41,093 nt of DNA, from positions 1-41,093 of the IMG/VR virus record IMGVR_UViG_3300039308_000010; one strand, 5' to 3'. Below, in pieces: positions 1 through 6,628 of the stretch (position 1 is the stretch's first letter; the number at the start of each line of letters is the position of its first letter). Made by a program: the position numbers and the translations under genes. This DNA is from a virus. The notes below the pieces were generated by a model. That model made no database searches. It was not told the origin of the DNA and worked only from the letters and a program-made list of their open reading frames with translations.

Positions 1-127
1 CATTTTGAAAAATTTTTAAAAGAGCCCAGGCGCTGCGAACAACGCCGGAAAACCGGAAGAAATACAGGGCCTACCTGCTCGCCTGGGGTGTCTTAATATT
101 TTAATAAATTTTTGCTGGATTTGTGTT
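1..127. repeat. Terminal 127-bp overlap of a circular contig (left copy)
   Basis: Bases 1-127 are identical to bases 40967-41093. An exact 127-bp overlap equals the largest k-mer of common short-read assemblers and marks a closed circle, so this is one locus shown twice. The start codon of the 92-residue gene at 40691-40969 lies in it (cat at 1-3, equal to 40967-40969). A genuine short terminal repeat is possible but less likely, given the exact length. Confidence 0.9.
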
Positions 128-141
128 CCAGCGTTGTTCGC
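1..141 (-). ncRNA. Unexplained structured element, possible pseudoknotted RNA or leader
   Basis: This AT-rich intergenic stretch holds a dense set of GC-rich inverted repeats. CCCAGGCG (25-32) pairs with CGCCTGGG (80-87). GCGAACAACGC (35-45) pairs over 11 bp with GCGTTGTTCGC (131-141). The two stems cross, so they form a pseudoknot or exclude each other. Smaller hairpins are CCGG-AAAA-CCGG (45-56), CAGG/CCTG (65-77) and GCTGGA/TCCAGC (114-132). On the minus strand the element ends just before the start codon of the 92-residue gene. I recognise no known riboswitch; it could also be a DNA site such as an origin or packaging signal. The structure is seen, the RNA role is inferred. Confidence 0.45.
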
Positions 142-171
142 GTTACAAACGTGGGAATAAGTTTTGAGATT

Positions 172-294
172 TCAAAACACAAAATGGTAAAGGTGATAAC
201 AAATGGAGAAAATTACTGCTCCGGCAAGTATTCGCAATAGTATTTTATATATTATTGGCTGGTCTTCAAAGTCTTTGTGGTGATTCGGTCGCAT
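172..294 (-). CDS. Small single-pass membrane protein (40 aa)
   Basis: Short reading frame from an ATG at 294. It starts with a polar segment (MRPNHHKDFEDQP) followed by one hydrophobic helix at about residues 16-38 (IIYKILLRILAGAVIFSICY). The frame is open further upstream to 408, but that part lies over a terminator hairpin (322-349) and a perfect palindrome (359-372), so I start it at 294. It lies between the KilA-N gene and the structured element next to the circular junction. No function is recognised; a small phage membrane protein in the accessory region is the most that can be said. Confidence 0.4.
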   Translation of the reverse strand: MRPNHHKDFEDQPIIYKILLRILAGAVIFSICYHLYHFVF

Positions 295-321
295 TGAGAG
301 AGAATTTGTACTAAAATAAAA

Positions 322-349
322 AATCCCGCTGAAATTAATCAGCGAGATT
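322..349 (-). terminator. Terminator downstream of the KilA-N gene
   Basis: Stem GCTGA (328-332) with TCAGC (339-343), extended across a 2-nt mismatch by AATC/GATT. On the minus strand it is followed by a run of T residues. It lies between the stop of the KilA-N gene (395) and the start of the 40-residue gene (294). Confidence 0.65.
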
Positions 350-358
350 CTTTTATCC

Positions 359-372
359 TCACCTACAGGTGA
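359..372. other. Perfect 14-bp palindrome
   Basis: TCACCTACAGGTGA consists of two perfect 6-bp arms around AC. It lies between the KilA-N stop codon and its terminator. It could be a protein-binding site or part of a larger hairpin (CCTAC/GTAGG also pairs here). Function unknown. Confidence 0.3.
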
Positions 373-394
373 ACAGCCCGTAGGTAGAGATAAG

Positions 395-985
395 TTATTC
401 CTCGTCAAACAAGCTTTTGTTGAAGCTTTTATTTAGCTTAAAAGAATAGCTAGTTAAATCCTGTAATTCTTCATTTAATCGGAAAATTTTATTCGCCGTT
501 GGGTTATTTATAGATGCTTCTTGCAACAGTGCAAGTTCTTTTCTTATTTCAAGTTTTCGAGTTTCTATTTTCCTCTTCTCAAGGCTAAAATCAACGAATA
601 GCAAATCTATCTTTTCAAGCACCCAAATTTTAAAATCTACGTCTAAGTACATTGCAAAGTCAATTGCTAACCAACGGTGCATCCAAGTAGAACCTTCCCG
701 ACCAGGAATAGTAATTAAAATAGGGGTTCCATTTACGCATTTAACCACATTTTCAGAAGTCAAATCTTTGAATTGAGACAGAAAAGGCGTAAAATCTGCT
801 CCTTTTTTTCCTCCAATCGCCTTCTTTTTCATTGCTTCGATTGTTCTTTGCGTTTCTTCTCGTCGAGTAAACTCATAAGGCTTTACATTAAATACTGCAC
901 CCATTTCTGTAGCATTCACCATTAGGTCGCCGCTCAGCATGAATTCTACCACTCTGTTTTTGTACTGATAATTAATTGTGTTCAT
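395..985 (-). CDS. KilA-N domain protein, possible antirepressor-type regulator
   Basis: Protein of 196 residues from the ATG at 985; an in-frame ATG at 1030 would add 15 residues. The N-terminal half matches the KilA-N pattern: a short strand pair (NYQYKNRVVEF), LMVNATEMGAVF, then a basic segment, and after a charged insert the diagnostic STWMHRWLAIDFAMYLD with FKIWVLEKIDLL. The C-terminal third is helical and charged, likely a coiled coil. KilA-N proteins of phages bind DNA and often act as antirepressors or regulators; here that is inference. The gene is isolated by its own promoter (1063-1070) and terminator (322-349), and is divergent from the membrane protein gene at 1111. Confidence 0.85.
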   Translation of the reverse strand: MNTINYQYKNRVVEFMLSGDLMVNATEMGAVFNVKPYEFTRREETQRTIEAMKKKAIGGKKGADFTPFLSQFKDLTSENVVKCVNGTPILITIPGREGSTWMHRWLAIDFAMYLDVDFKIWVLEKIDLLFVDFSLEKRKIETRKLEIRKELALLQEASINNPTANKIFRLNEELQDLTSYSFKLNKSFNKSLFDEE

Positions 986-1035
986 ATTGTTGGATAAAAA
1001 TTTTGCAATAATTATCCATGCATCTAGCATGGAGC

Positions 1036-1055
1036 CGATGCAGTGCGAGGGGTGC
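1036..1055 (-). repeat. Dispersed motif, copy A
   Basis: On the minus strand this reads GCACCCCTCGCACTGCATCG. It lies in the leader between the KilA-N promoter and its start codon. Related copies lie at 6494-6513, 13911-13929 and 17303-17323, all intergenic. Confidence 0.45.
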
Positions 1056-1062
1056 GCGGATT

Positions 1063-1070
1063 CAAAAGTA
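1063..1070 (-). promoter_or_regulatory. Promoter -7 element for the KilA-N gene
   Basis: TACTTTTG on the minus strand matches the Bacteroidota -7 consensus TAnnTTTG exactly. No good -33 TTTG is seen. The implied leader to the ATG at 985 is about 70 nt. The intergenic region also holds a likely plus-strand -7 (TATTTTAG) ending 5 nt before the ATG at 1111. Confidence 0.5.
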
Positions 1071-1110
1071 GGAAAATTCTACTAAAAGGAAGTTTTGTAT
1101 TTTAGGAGCT

Positions 1111-1704
1111 ATGAATGTCTTATTAGATACTCCTAATGTCACTGATTGGTTTCAAGGTTGGTCAGCCGTAGGGCAATTAATTTTAGCCATCTTTACTCTT
1201 TTTTTGGTTTTTTATACATTTAAATTTCAAATAAAAACCTTTCAAAAGCAAGCTGAAGCTACCGAACATCAAGCAAAGGCAACGGAGGCACAAAAAGATT
1301 TGTTGAAACTTGAACTGGAAAGAGAAAGAAGACGCTTAACTCCTCACTTTAGGGTAGAGGAGACGAAAGAAGTCTTTGAAAAGGGTAAAATTATATATCT
1401 TGTCCTATATAAAAATGATGCTTTGAACGTGCGTATTGATTTTATACAATATCACGGTCTTCATATCGATGGTCATCCACTTCCTTCTAGTAAATATGAA
1501 TGGTTTGAAGGTGAGAAGGAAAAGTTATGGTTAGTTGATAGTGTAGATTACTTTCACACAGGGCGGGCTATTCATTTAGCGTCCATACGGTTTTTTGACT
1601 CAACAGGAGCAAATGAGTATTCACAACGGGTATACTGCTCTGGACTTTTGAACTTTAATTTTGAAGTGAGTTATCCTGAGTTAATCAGTCCAGGTCTCGA
1701 ATAA
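1111..1704 (+). CDS. Membrane-anchored coiled-coil protein (accessory)
   Basis: One of the few plus-strand genes; 197 residues. A single transmembrane helix spans about residues 18-37 (AVGQLILAIFTLFLVFYTF). A heptad-rich coiled coil follows (residues about 42-76, rich in A, E, Q and K), then a soluble, probably beta-rich domain to the end. No enzyme motif is visible. It overlaps the convergent 73-residue gene by 20 bp at its 3' end. It interrupts the minus-strand head and accessory genes with its own promoter, the layout of a moron. A role at the host membrane, such as superinfection exclusion, is only a guess. Confidence 0.75.
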   Translation: MNVLLDTPNVTDWFQGWSAVGQLILAIFTLFLVFYTFKFQIKTFQKQAEATEHQAKATEAQKDLLKLELERERRRLTPHFRVEETKEVFEKGKIIYLVLYKNDALNVRIDFIQYHGLHIDGHPLPSSKYEWFEGEKEKLWLVDSVDYFHTGRAIHLASIRFFDSTGANEYSQRVYCSGLLNFNFEVSYPELISPGLE

Positions 1705-1906
1705 TTAGCACGCCAAACTTATCAGAAGGAGCTGTATTATCAGCAATAAAAGTATAACTCCTATAGCGCCATGCAAATTCATAATCTTTAATCCCAAAAA
1801 TAGCTTTAGCAGTATCTTTATTCATCACTATTACCGTGTTACCCGGCTTGTAGTGTCCACCCTGAATTAATCCTGAAACTTTAATGTCGAGCTCTCTCCG
1901 GTCCAT
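1685..1906 (-). CDS. Hypothetical protein (73 aa)
   Basis: I use the ATG at 1906 (MDRRELDI); the longer frame to 1921 would need a TTG inside a terminator. Small soluble protein of mixed charge with an aromatic cluster (YEFAWRYRSYTF) near the middle. No family recognised. It lies just downstream of the terminator that ends the head-gene operon (1921-1950), and its 3' end overlaps the convergent gene at 1111-1704. Confidence 0.55.
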   Translation of the reverse strand: MDRRELDIKVSGLIQGGHYKPGNTVIVMNKDTAKAIFGIKDYEFAWRYRSYTFIADNTAPSDKFGVLIIRDLD

Positions 1907-1920
1907 ATCCAAATAAAACA

Positions 1921-1950
1921 AAAAAAGCCCTGATTACTCAGAGCTTTTTT
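1921..1950. terminator. Bidirectional terminator after the head/tail-tube operon
   Basis: AAAAAAGC, one unpaired C, CTGA, loop TTAC, TCAG, one unpaired A, GCTTTTTT. It has T runs on both strands. On the minus strand the loop is GTAA, a GNRA-type tetraloop shared with the terminators at 40666-40685 and 19209-19230. Confidence 0.8.
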
Positions 1951-2006
1951 ACAACATAAATTTATTTGAACCTAACCTAAACTACTCTTGCCAAAGAAGT
2001 ACTGCT

Positions 2007-2207
2007 TCACAATTTTTCCCTCTTTCTACGTGGCTTTACCCTTTTTAGATACCGACAATTTAACTTTTCTAATTCTTCAGCCTGGTTAAGTGTAATAGTG
2101 CGGAAATCTATTAAACCAATTCTGCTGTGAAGAGTTGGAAGATGCGTATTTACTACCGTAAACTTCCCTTCAATTGCCGGACTTAACTTAAAAGGTAATT
2201 TGTCCAT
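2007..2207 (-). CDS. Hypothetical phage protein (66 aa), end of head operon
   Basis: Small basic protein; the last 15 residues are strongly basic (RYLKRVKPRRKREKL). It starts 10 nt after the stop of the probable tail tube gene and is the last gene before the terminator at 1921-1950. The position would suit a minor tail or assembly factor, but no family is recognised. Confidence 0.65.
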   Translation of the reverse strand: MDKLPFKLSPAIEGKFTVVNTHLPTLHSRIGLIDFRTITLNQAEELEKLNCRYLKRVKPRRKREKL

Positions 2208-2216
2208 GTTTTAAGA

Positions 2217-2771
2217 TTAAGGGGTTGCAGGTGCAGGAAGATCGCCATCGTATTTGTACATCGGTACAGTATCGAAAGCTTTCAGAGTTATTTTCAAACC
2301 TACCTCAGCAGATGGACCTACACCTAAACCGCCAGCAATATCCTGAACTTTAGCAGGCATTGCTTTAGTACCTATCTGGTAGAAGCCAGCATCTTCACCA
2401 ACACGTTTTACCAAAATGATAAAGCGGTAGTTTTTGATTGCTGTTGCAGAACCTAAAGTATCAGCGTTGATTTGCGGAATAAATAGCTCCACATCATTTT
2501 CAAATAATTTAGAAAGCTCTTCACCTGCTAATTTGAAGGTATTACCAGATTTAGTATTTAGCGGGTTAACCTCGATAGGAGTTTTACCAGCTTTAAGGAT
2601 ATGATCGCCAGAAATGGTAACAACACTCGCACTTGTTGTTTGAGCTGCCTTTGCACCTTCTGTTTCAATCCAGCTAAGCGGAATCAGGTAAGCAATTTCT
2701 TGTATGCCTGAAGGGTTTTCAAGTCCATCCTGAAACTTGAAACCTAAATTTGTTAAACTATCGTAGCTCAT
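2217..2771 (-). CDS. Probable major tail tube protein
   Basis: Protein of 184 residues, soluble and beta-rich, with many short strands separated by G, T and N turns, and a C-terminal Ala/Pro tail (DLPAPATP). It follows the capsid gene and one short gene, the usual place for the major tail protein of a siphovirus. The start codon overlaps the stop of the preceding gene (TAATG). The call rests on size, composition and position, not on a diagnostic motif; an outer capsid or decoration protein is the main alternative. Confidence 0.5.
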   Translation of the reverse strand: MSYDSLTNLGFKFQDGLENPSGIQEIAYLIPLSWIETEGAKAAQTTSASVVTISGDHILKAGKTPIEVNPLNTKSGNTFKLAGEELSKLFENDVELFIPQINADTLGSATAIKNYRFIILVKRVGEDAGFYQIGTKAMPAKVQDIAGGLGVGPSAEVGLKITLKAFDTVPMYKYDGDLPAPATP

Positions 2772-2968
2772 TATTCTGCATCAGTTTGTGGTTCAACTTC
2801 GCTAACAGCGCCAGAACCGATTTCCAATAAATAAGCTAATACTTCAGGTGCTGCTTCCAGCTCTGCTTTAGTATAGCTTTGTTTAGTTTCTGGTATTTCA
2901 ACTCCAAAGTTTACTTTAACCACTTTACCATTTTCGAGGGTAATTCCCTCTACTTTCTTTTTAGCCAT
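2771..2968 (-). CDS. Small protein between capsid and tail tube genes (65 aa)
   Basis: Acidic C-terminus and basic N-terminus (MAKKKVEG). The region TKAELEAAPEVLAYLLEIGS looks like one amphipathic helix. It lies after the capsid gene and its hairpin and is coupled to the next gene by a one-base TAATG overlap. A small head or head-tail protein is plausible; no family recognised. Confidence 0.6.
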   Translation of the reverse strand: MAKKKVEGITLENGKVVKVNFGVEIPETKQSYTKAELEAAPEVLAYLLEIGSGAVSEVEPQTDAE

Positions 2969-2983
2969 TCGGGTATTTAAAAA

Positions 2984-3006
2984 AGTCCCGATTTAAAACC
3001 GGGACT
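2984..3006 (-). terminator. Terminator-like hairpin after the capsid gene
   Basis: AGTCCCG (2984-2990) pairs with CGGGACT (3000-3006) and is followed on the minus strand by TTTTTT. It lies between the capsid stop codon and the next start, so it may be a leaky terminator that keeps capsid mRNA above its downstream neighbours. Confidence 0.7.
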
Positions 3007-3024
3007 GATTAAAAACTTTATTAA

Positions 3025-4128
3025 TTAAGCCTGATCGTTAATTTTGATGGCTTTCAAGTCTCTGATTTGGAAACCTACTGCGAACAATACTCTCCATTTA
3101 AGGATTTCTAATTCTATATCAGTATGGATTTTATCCATATCGCCCAAACCATCAATACCAGCTAAAAGGTTTTCTTTCGGAGTAGAGATAACTCTTTGAG
3201 AAGTACCCATCCAAGTACAAGGAACAATTTTAACCTTACGAGCAGTGTTATCAATGAAGTACTCGCCATTAGTATTTTGCTCTAAATACTTTTTGTAGCG
3301 CTCACGGTAATCTTCGTTGTATTTATCAAATACATCAAAAGAAACATAGTGATTAAATCCAGCACGACGGAAAGCAACGGGCATTGCTTTAGTCATCTGC
3401 TCTAATTTCGATACTGCATTCACGTTAGTGATAGCACCAGTAGCAACAGGGGCTAAACCAGTACCAGCTACAGCAGTTTCAGCAGCGATAGCAGCAGCGA
3501 TCAATGTACCTAAACCATCAAAGGTTGTAGCTACAGAGGTGCCAGCACCTTTTGCTGCTAAGTAAGCATTATCATTTACCTCCTGAGCAATTTTACCCAT
3601 CACCTGATCAGAAATGAATTTTGCAAAAGGAATATCATCAGGATTAACACCATCTTTCATTACCTCACTCATCCAAGTGCTGCGGTATTTAAGAGGGTTA
3701 ATTAGCATGTCACGTTTTAAAAGCTCTACTGATAAATCACGTCCAGAATAAGATAAATCGTCATCAGCAGCATCAAAAGCTTCGCGGTAAGCACGAACAC
3801 CATCCTTAACAGTAAGCTTTGTTAATTTAAGTGTGTTTTTAATACCAGGAAGAACAGTGATATCATTAAAAATATCAAGGCTGTTTCTCAAAGTAGAAAA
3901 AAGCGCTTTTTGATATTTACCAGCATAAGCCGATAAAGCAGAAGTGTCAGGAGTAGCCATAAACAAAGAGCTAATCTGAGTTTTAGGGATTGAACCTAAA
4001 AGAACTAGGGCTCCTGAAAACAATGCAGAGTATTGCGGTACTCCGAAAGCTGAAGCGATAAATGAACCAAGCAAAAAGCATAGTACCAATGCCGATGCTA
4101 AAGAAAATGCGGAATTTTTGTTTTTCAT
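3025..4128 (-). CDS. Major capsid protein with an N-terminal hydrophobic domain
   Basis: Protein of 367 residues directly downstream of the prohead protease-scaffold gene, as expected for an HK97-fold capsid protein. From about residue 55 it reads like one: long helical stretches around residues 75-165, a loop region, then FDVFDKYNEDYRERYKKYL and a C-terminal part with strands and an E-L-E-I-LKWR helix. The first 50 or so residues are odd: two hydrophobic segments at about 8-28 (SLASALVLCFLLGSFIASAF) and 31-47, which look like a signal or membrane anchor. They may be a delta-domain equivalent cut off by the protease. Role from position and size; sequence match judged by eye. Confidence 0.75.
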   Translation of the reverse strand: MKNKNSAFSLASALVLCFLLGSFIASAFGVPQYSALFSGALVLLGSIPKTQISSLFMATPDTSALSAYAGKYQKALFSTLRNSLDIFNDITVLPGIKNTLKLTKLTVKDGVRAYREAFDAADDDLSYSGRDLSVELLKRDMLINPLKYRSTWMSEVMKDGVNPDDIPFAKFISDQVMGKIAQEVNDNAYLAAKGAGTSVATTFDGLGTLIAAAIAAETAVAGTGLAPVATGAITNVNAVSKLEQMTKAMPVAFRRAGFNHYVSFDVFDKYNEDYRERYKKYLEQNTNGEYFIDNTARKVKIVPCTWMGTSQRVISTPKENLLAGIDGLGDMDKIHTDIELEILKWRVLFAVGFQIRDLKAIKINDQA

Positions 4129-4150
4129 TCTATTTTAAATAATCGAGTGC

Positions 4151-5182
4151 TTAAATAAGACCTTTTGCAGCTTTAACTTCTCTGTCGAAAGATGTTTCAA
4201 AACTGTCTTCCACTTTATCAGTTGGAAGTTTATCATCACCAGCTGGCGGGTTTGTAGGAGGAACTCCTGCAGCTCCGTCAATCTTTGCCTTTTGCTCGGC
4301 AACGGTCGCTTCTAACTGAGTGATTTTTGCATCTTTTTCAGATACCTGAGTTTCTAGGTTAGTTACCTTGTTTGATACTTCTTCAAGCTCTGAATCAAGT
4401 ACTAGGGTAACCCCTTCAATTTCCGATTCTGCAATCTCAGTATTTGCTTTAGCAACCTGATCTGCGGTGATGGCTGATGCTGCTACTTTAGCCAGCGCAG
4501 CCAGATTTTTAAATTTGTTTCCGAACATATTCTGATTTTGATTTTCAGCTTGGGTAGGATGGTAGAGAGCAGCAACTTTATGTAAAGGCATATTAGTAAC
4601 TCCTTCAGGAATACCTTCTGCTTCATAAGTTTCTACTAAATCAACCAGGTTCAAGTCAGCAGCTTCCTGAGCTGTTAAGTAATGGTCTTTGTAATCGAAC
4701 CATTTTTCTTTAACCTCTTCAATGGTTAAGCCCGATTTATCGGCAAAGAAGCTTGCCAGCACATCATCATGTTTATCGAGAAATTCAGCAGCTTCTTTCA
4801 TGTCACCACTGTTTCCCCAACTTACTGTTGACGCACTATGAATCATTAAAAGAGAACCTTTTGCAGCATAAGTCTTTTTGCCAGCACAGAAGATTGTTGC
4901 AGCCATACTTGCTGCGATACCATCATTATAAGTATTGATGTTTTTCTTAGAAGCCTTAATTGCGTTCGCAATTGCTAAACCTTCCCAAACATCTCCACCT
5001 GGTGAGTTGATATGAATATCGATATCATCAAACTGAGTTTCTAAAGCATAAAGCTCTTTGATAAACTTTCTAGCAGTAAGCGGATCTTCCGAATACCAGG
5101 AATCACCAATAATTCCATAAAGATGAATTTCACCTTTAGAGATACTCTGATTCTTAATAACTGACAGCGATGGCTTTCTCAT
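4151..5182 (-). CDS. Prohead protease (ClpP-like) fused to a scaffold domain
   Basis: I take the ATG at 5182 (MRKPSLSVIK, 343 residues). An ATG at 5242 is in frame, but it would overlap the previous gene, and a late promoter ends 5 nt before 5182. Residues about 15-185 are a ClpP-fold serine protease: INSPGGDVWEG, the nucleophile Ser92 in GIAASMAA, His115 in LLMIHSAS, and probable Asp166 in YKDHYLTAQEAADLNLVD. Residues about 255-310 are a coiled coil, followed by a Pro/Asp-rich linker and a basic C-terminal tail, typical of an internal scaffold. The enzyme matures the procapsid and should process the scaffold and perhaps the capsid N-terminus. Confidence 0.88.
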   Translation of the reverse strand: MRKPSLSVIKNQSISKGEIHLYGIIGDSWYSEDPLTARKFIKELYALETQFDDIDIHINSPGGDVWEGLAIANAIKASKKNINTYNDGIAASMAATIFCAGKKTYAAKGSLLMIHSASTVSWGNSGDMKEAAEFLDKHDDVLASFFADKSGLTIEEVKEKWFDYKDHYLTAQEAADLNLVDLVETYEAEGIPEGVTNMPLHKVAALYHPTQAENQNQNMFGNKFKNLAALAKVAASAITADQVAKANTEIAESEIEGVTLVLDSELEEVSNKVTNLETQVSEKDAKITQLEATVAEQKAKIDGAAGVPPTNPPAGDDKLPTDKVEDSFETSFDREVKAAKGLI

Positions 5183-5187
5183 TGAAC

Positions 5188-5224
5188 CAAAATTGTAACT
5201 TCTCAATCTATCCGGAAAGGACAG
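5188..5224 (-). promoter_or_regulatory. Late promoter P5, protease-scaffold gene
   Basis: Minus strand: CTGTCCTTTC (5215-5224), 19 nt, then CAATTTTG (5188-5195). Only 5 nt separate the -7 element from the ATG at 5182, so the transcript should be leaderless or nearly so. It lies directly after the stop codon of the preceding gene. Member of a six-copy family; see findings. Confidence 0.75.
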
Positions 5225-5225
5225 C

Positions 5226-5663
5226 CTAAGCTGTAACAGCAACGGAATCCTGTTCTATCTTAAATTGAAATTCCATTCCGTTTTCGTCTGCGTATCGCTG
5301 GCCGGTTGTTGCAGAAAGTTCGAGGGTGACAGGGCAACCTGGTTTACCGATGATGTAAACTTCACCATTCAGGTCCGTTACTTTTAAAATCAGGTGCTGA
5401 CCAAGGAAGGGATATAAAGTAGATCTTACATCTGCTCGTTGCTTATGGATGAAGAAACGACCGGCATAGTTGAATGAAATACCATGGTCGGTATCATCTG
5501 CTTTTAATTGCAGTACTCCGCTTTCCTCTTTAAAAGGAATATCAATCCAGCCTTTACCGAAGTGAAAAGCTACAGGATTAAAGCCAGAGAAATCATAATG
5601 AGGAGCAGCTTCAAGTTTTAGAATACTGCCAATATTATCGCCTTCGTGAAATTGTAAACTCAT
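5226..5663 (-). CDS. Conserved-looking phage structural protein (145 aa)
   Basis: Soluble, beta-rich protein with an acidic middle. Its place between the late promoter P4 and the protease gene points to a virion or head-assembly role. It contains many aromatic and glycine residues in alternating strands (HYDFSGFNPVAFHFGKGW, NYAGRFFIHKQ). No family recognised. Its stop codon touches the -33 element of P5. Confidence 0.7.
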   Translation of the reverse strand: MSLQFHEGDNIGSILKLEAAPHYDFSGFNPVAFHFGKGWIDIPFKEESGVLQLKADDTDHGISFNYAGRFFIHKQRADVRSTLYPFLGQHLILKVTDLNGEVYIIGKPGCPVTLELSATTGQRYADENGMEFQFKIEQDSVAVTA

Positions 5664-5668
5664 GAAAG

Positions 5669-5705
5669 CAAAACTCCCTGTTTAGCAGGGAGAGGGAAAG
5701 GACGG
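5669..5705 (-). promoter_or_regulatory. Late promoter P4
   Basis: Minus strand: CCGTCCTTTC (5696-5705), 19 nt, GAGTTTTG (5669-5676), then 5 nt to the ATG at 5663. One base differs from the family in the upstream element. The spacer contains a perfect hairpin (5674-5692). Confidence 0.7.
5674..5692 (-). terminator. Hairpin inside the P4 spacer
   Basis: CTCCCTG, loop of 5, CAGGGAG, followed on the minus strand by TTTTG. It can terminate readthrough from the gene at 5713-5943 while the same DNA serves as spacer and -7 element of P4. Confidence 0.6.
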
Positions 5706-5712
5706 GCTAAAT

Positions 5713-5943
5713 CTATGGAAGTTTATCAATAGTTATTTCTTTACCCTTTTTGTCGACGTAAAAGTACTCTCCGTCATAAAAATAGTAGACTTGCCCTGTT
5801 TTTTTATTTAAAATAATAATAGAACCTTGAGAGTCTCTTGTTATGTATTTATCACTTTTAACTTCTAAATAGATAAAAAAGAGAATAACAACTGTAGCAA
5901 TTATTCCGACAATTGCTACTGATTTTAATAAGTTATTAATCAT
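5713..5943 (-). CDS. Small membrane protein (76 aa)
   Basis: One N-terminal transmembrane helix at about residues 9-27 (VAIVGIIATVVILFFIYLE), then a short Lys/Tyr-rich soluble domain (YYFYDGEYFYVDKKGK) that looks like two or three beta strands. It lies between the gene at 5968-6477 and the terminator/promoter at 5669-5705, and so may be expressed from P6. No family recognised. Confidence 0.65.
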   Translation of the reverse strand: MINNLLKSVAIVGIIATVVILFFIYLEVKSDKYITRDSQGSIIILNKKTGQVYYFYDGEYFYVDKKGKEITIDKLP

Positions 5944-5967
5944 AATTGAGATTTAAATGCTGCAAAT

Positions 5968-6477
5968 TTAAAAACTTAGCACCAATTGGGGCTCCCTCTT
6001 CGGTACAAAGTTTAGTCTATCAGCAAACCGTTGACGCTCCCGGTAATACCAGCGCTTCAGATTATCAAAAGGAAGATCATCTTCAGTAAAGCCGTTTATT
6101 TCCTGAAAGTGGCGAATATTATAATCAACTTCTTTAAATGGTGCATTTGGATGGCTAACGTAATGAAACATCTGTTCTCGAATCAAATCATCAATAGCAT
6201 CATTGAAACGCTCTAAGTTTCCGGGAGTAATATAGGCCCCGCGAGTTTTGAGAATGTTTGCGCCTACATAGACAGGATAAGGAAAGTAGATTTTGTTATC
6301 TATGAGTTTTTGGGAAGGGCGGACTTTCGATGGGTCCAGCTTATCATGCTTTGTCAATAAGCCCAGAAGCATTGTGGGAGCAGGCCCCCTGCTACTGATC
6401 GCCATAATTTGTCCATAATGTTTTTGAAGGTACTTAAGTACGTGCGGTAATACAGGAATTAAGAATTTAGCATCCAT
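5968..6477 (-). CDS. Hypothetical protein downstream of the half-site cluster (169 aa)
   Basis: I use the ATG at 6477 (MDAKFLIPVLPHV); the longer frame to 6516 would start at a TTG. Mostly helical, with a basic, aromatic C-terminal part (FDNLKRWYYRERQRFADRLNF) that could bind nucleic acid. No catalytic motif and no family recognised. It is the first gene downstream of late promoter P6 and of the TGTAAT cluster, so a regulatory or DNA-binding role is reasonable but unproven. A structural role is the alternative, since the head genes follow. Confidence 0.65.
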   Translation of the reverse strand: MDAKFLIPVLPHVLKYLQKHYGQIMAISSRGPAPTMLLGLLTKHDKLDPSKVRPSQKLIDNKIYFPYPVYVGANILKTRGAYITPGNLERFNDAIDDLIREQMFHYVSHPNAPFKEVDYNIRHFQEINGFTEDDLPFDNLKRWYYRERQRFADRLNFVPKREPQLVLSF

Positions 6478-6493
6478 CTGTTTTTGCGTTAAT

Positions 6494-6513
6494 CGGATGC
6501 AGTACGAGGGTGA
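6494..6513 (-). repeat. Dispersed motif, copy B
   Basis: Minus strand: TCACCCTCGTACTGCATCCG, matching copy A at 1036-1055 in most positions. It lies 16 nt upstream of the ATG at 6477. Confidence 0.45.
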
Positions 6514-6628
6514 CAAGAAACGGGGTTTGGTTGCCCTAATATACTCAATTTTTCGGCTTTAGTTGCGCGAATTTTCGCTCCTTCATTTTTTCTATAATTA
6601 TAGCTAGTGCAAAAACTCGGAAATTTTC

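Noticed and set aside
1-127. A true direct terminal repeat of the virion DNA
   Set aside because: The length is exactly 127, a standard assembler k-mer, and operons run on across the join. An assembly overlap is the simpler reading, though read mapping would settle it.
4151-5242. The ATG at 5242 as the start of the protease gene
   Set aside because: It would overlap the previous gene, and a late promoter with its -7 element lies between it and the ATG at 5182, where protease homology begins.
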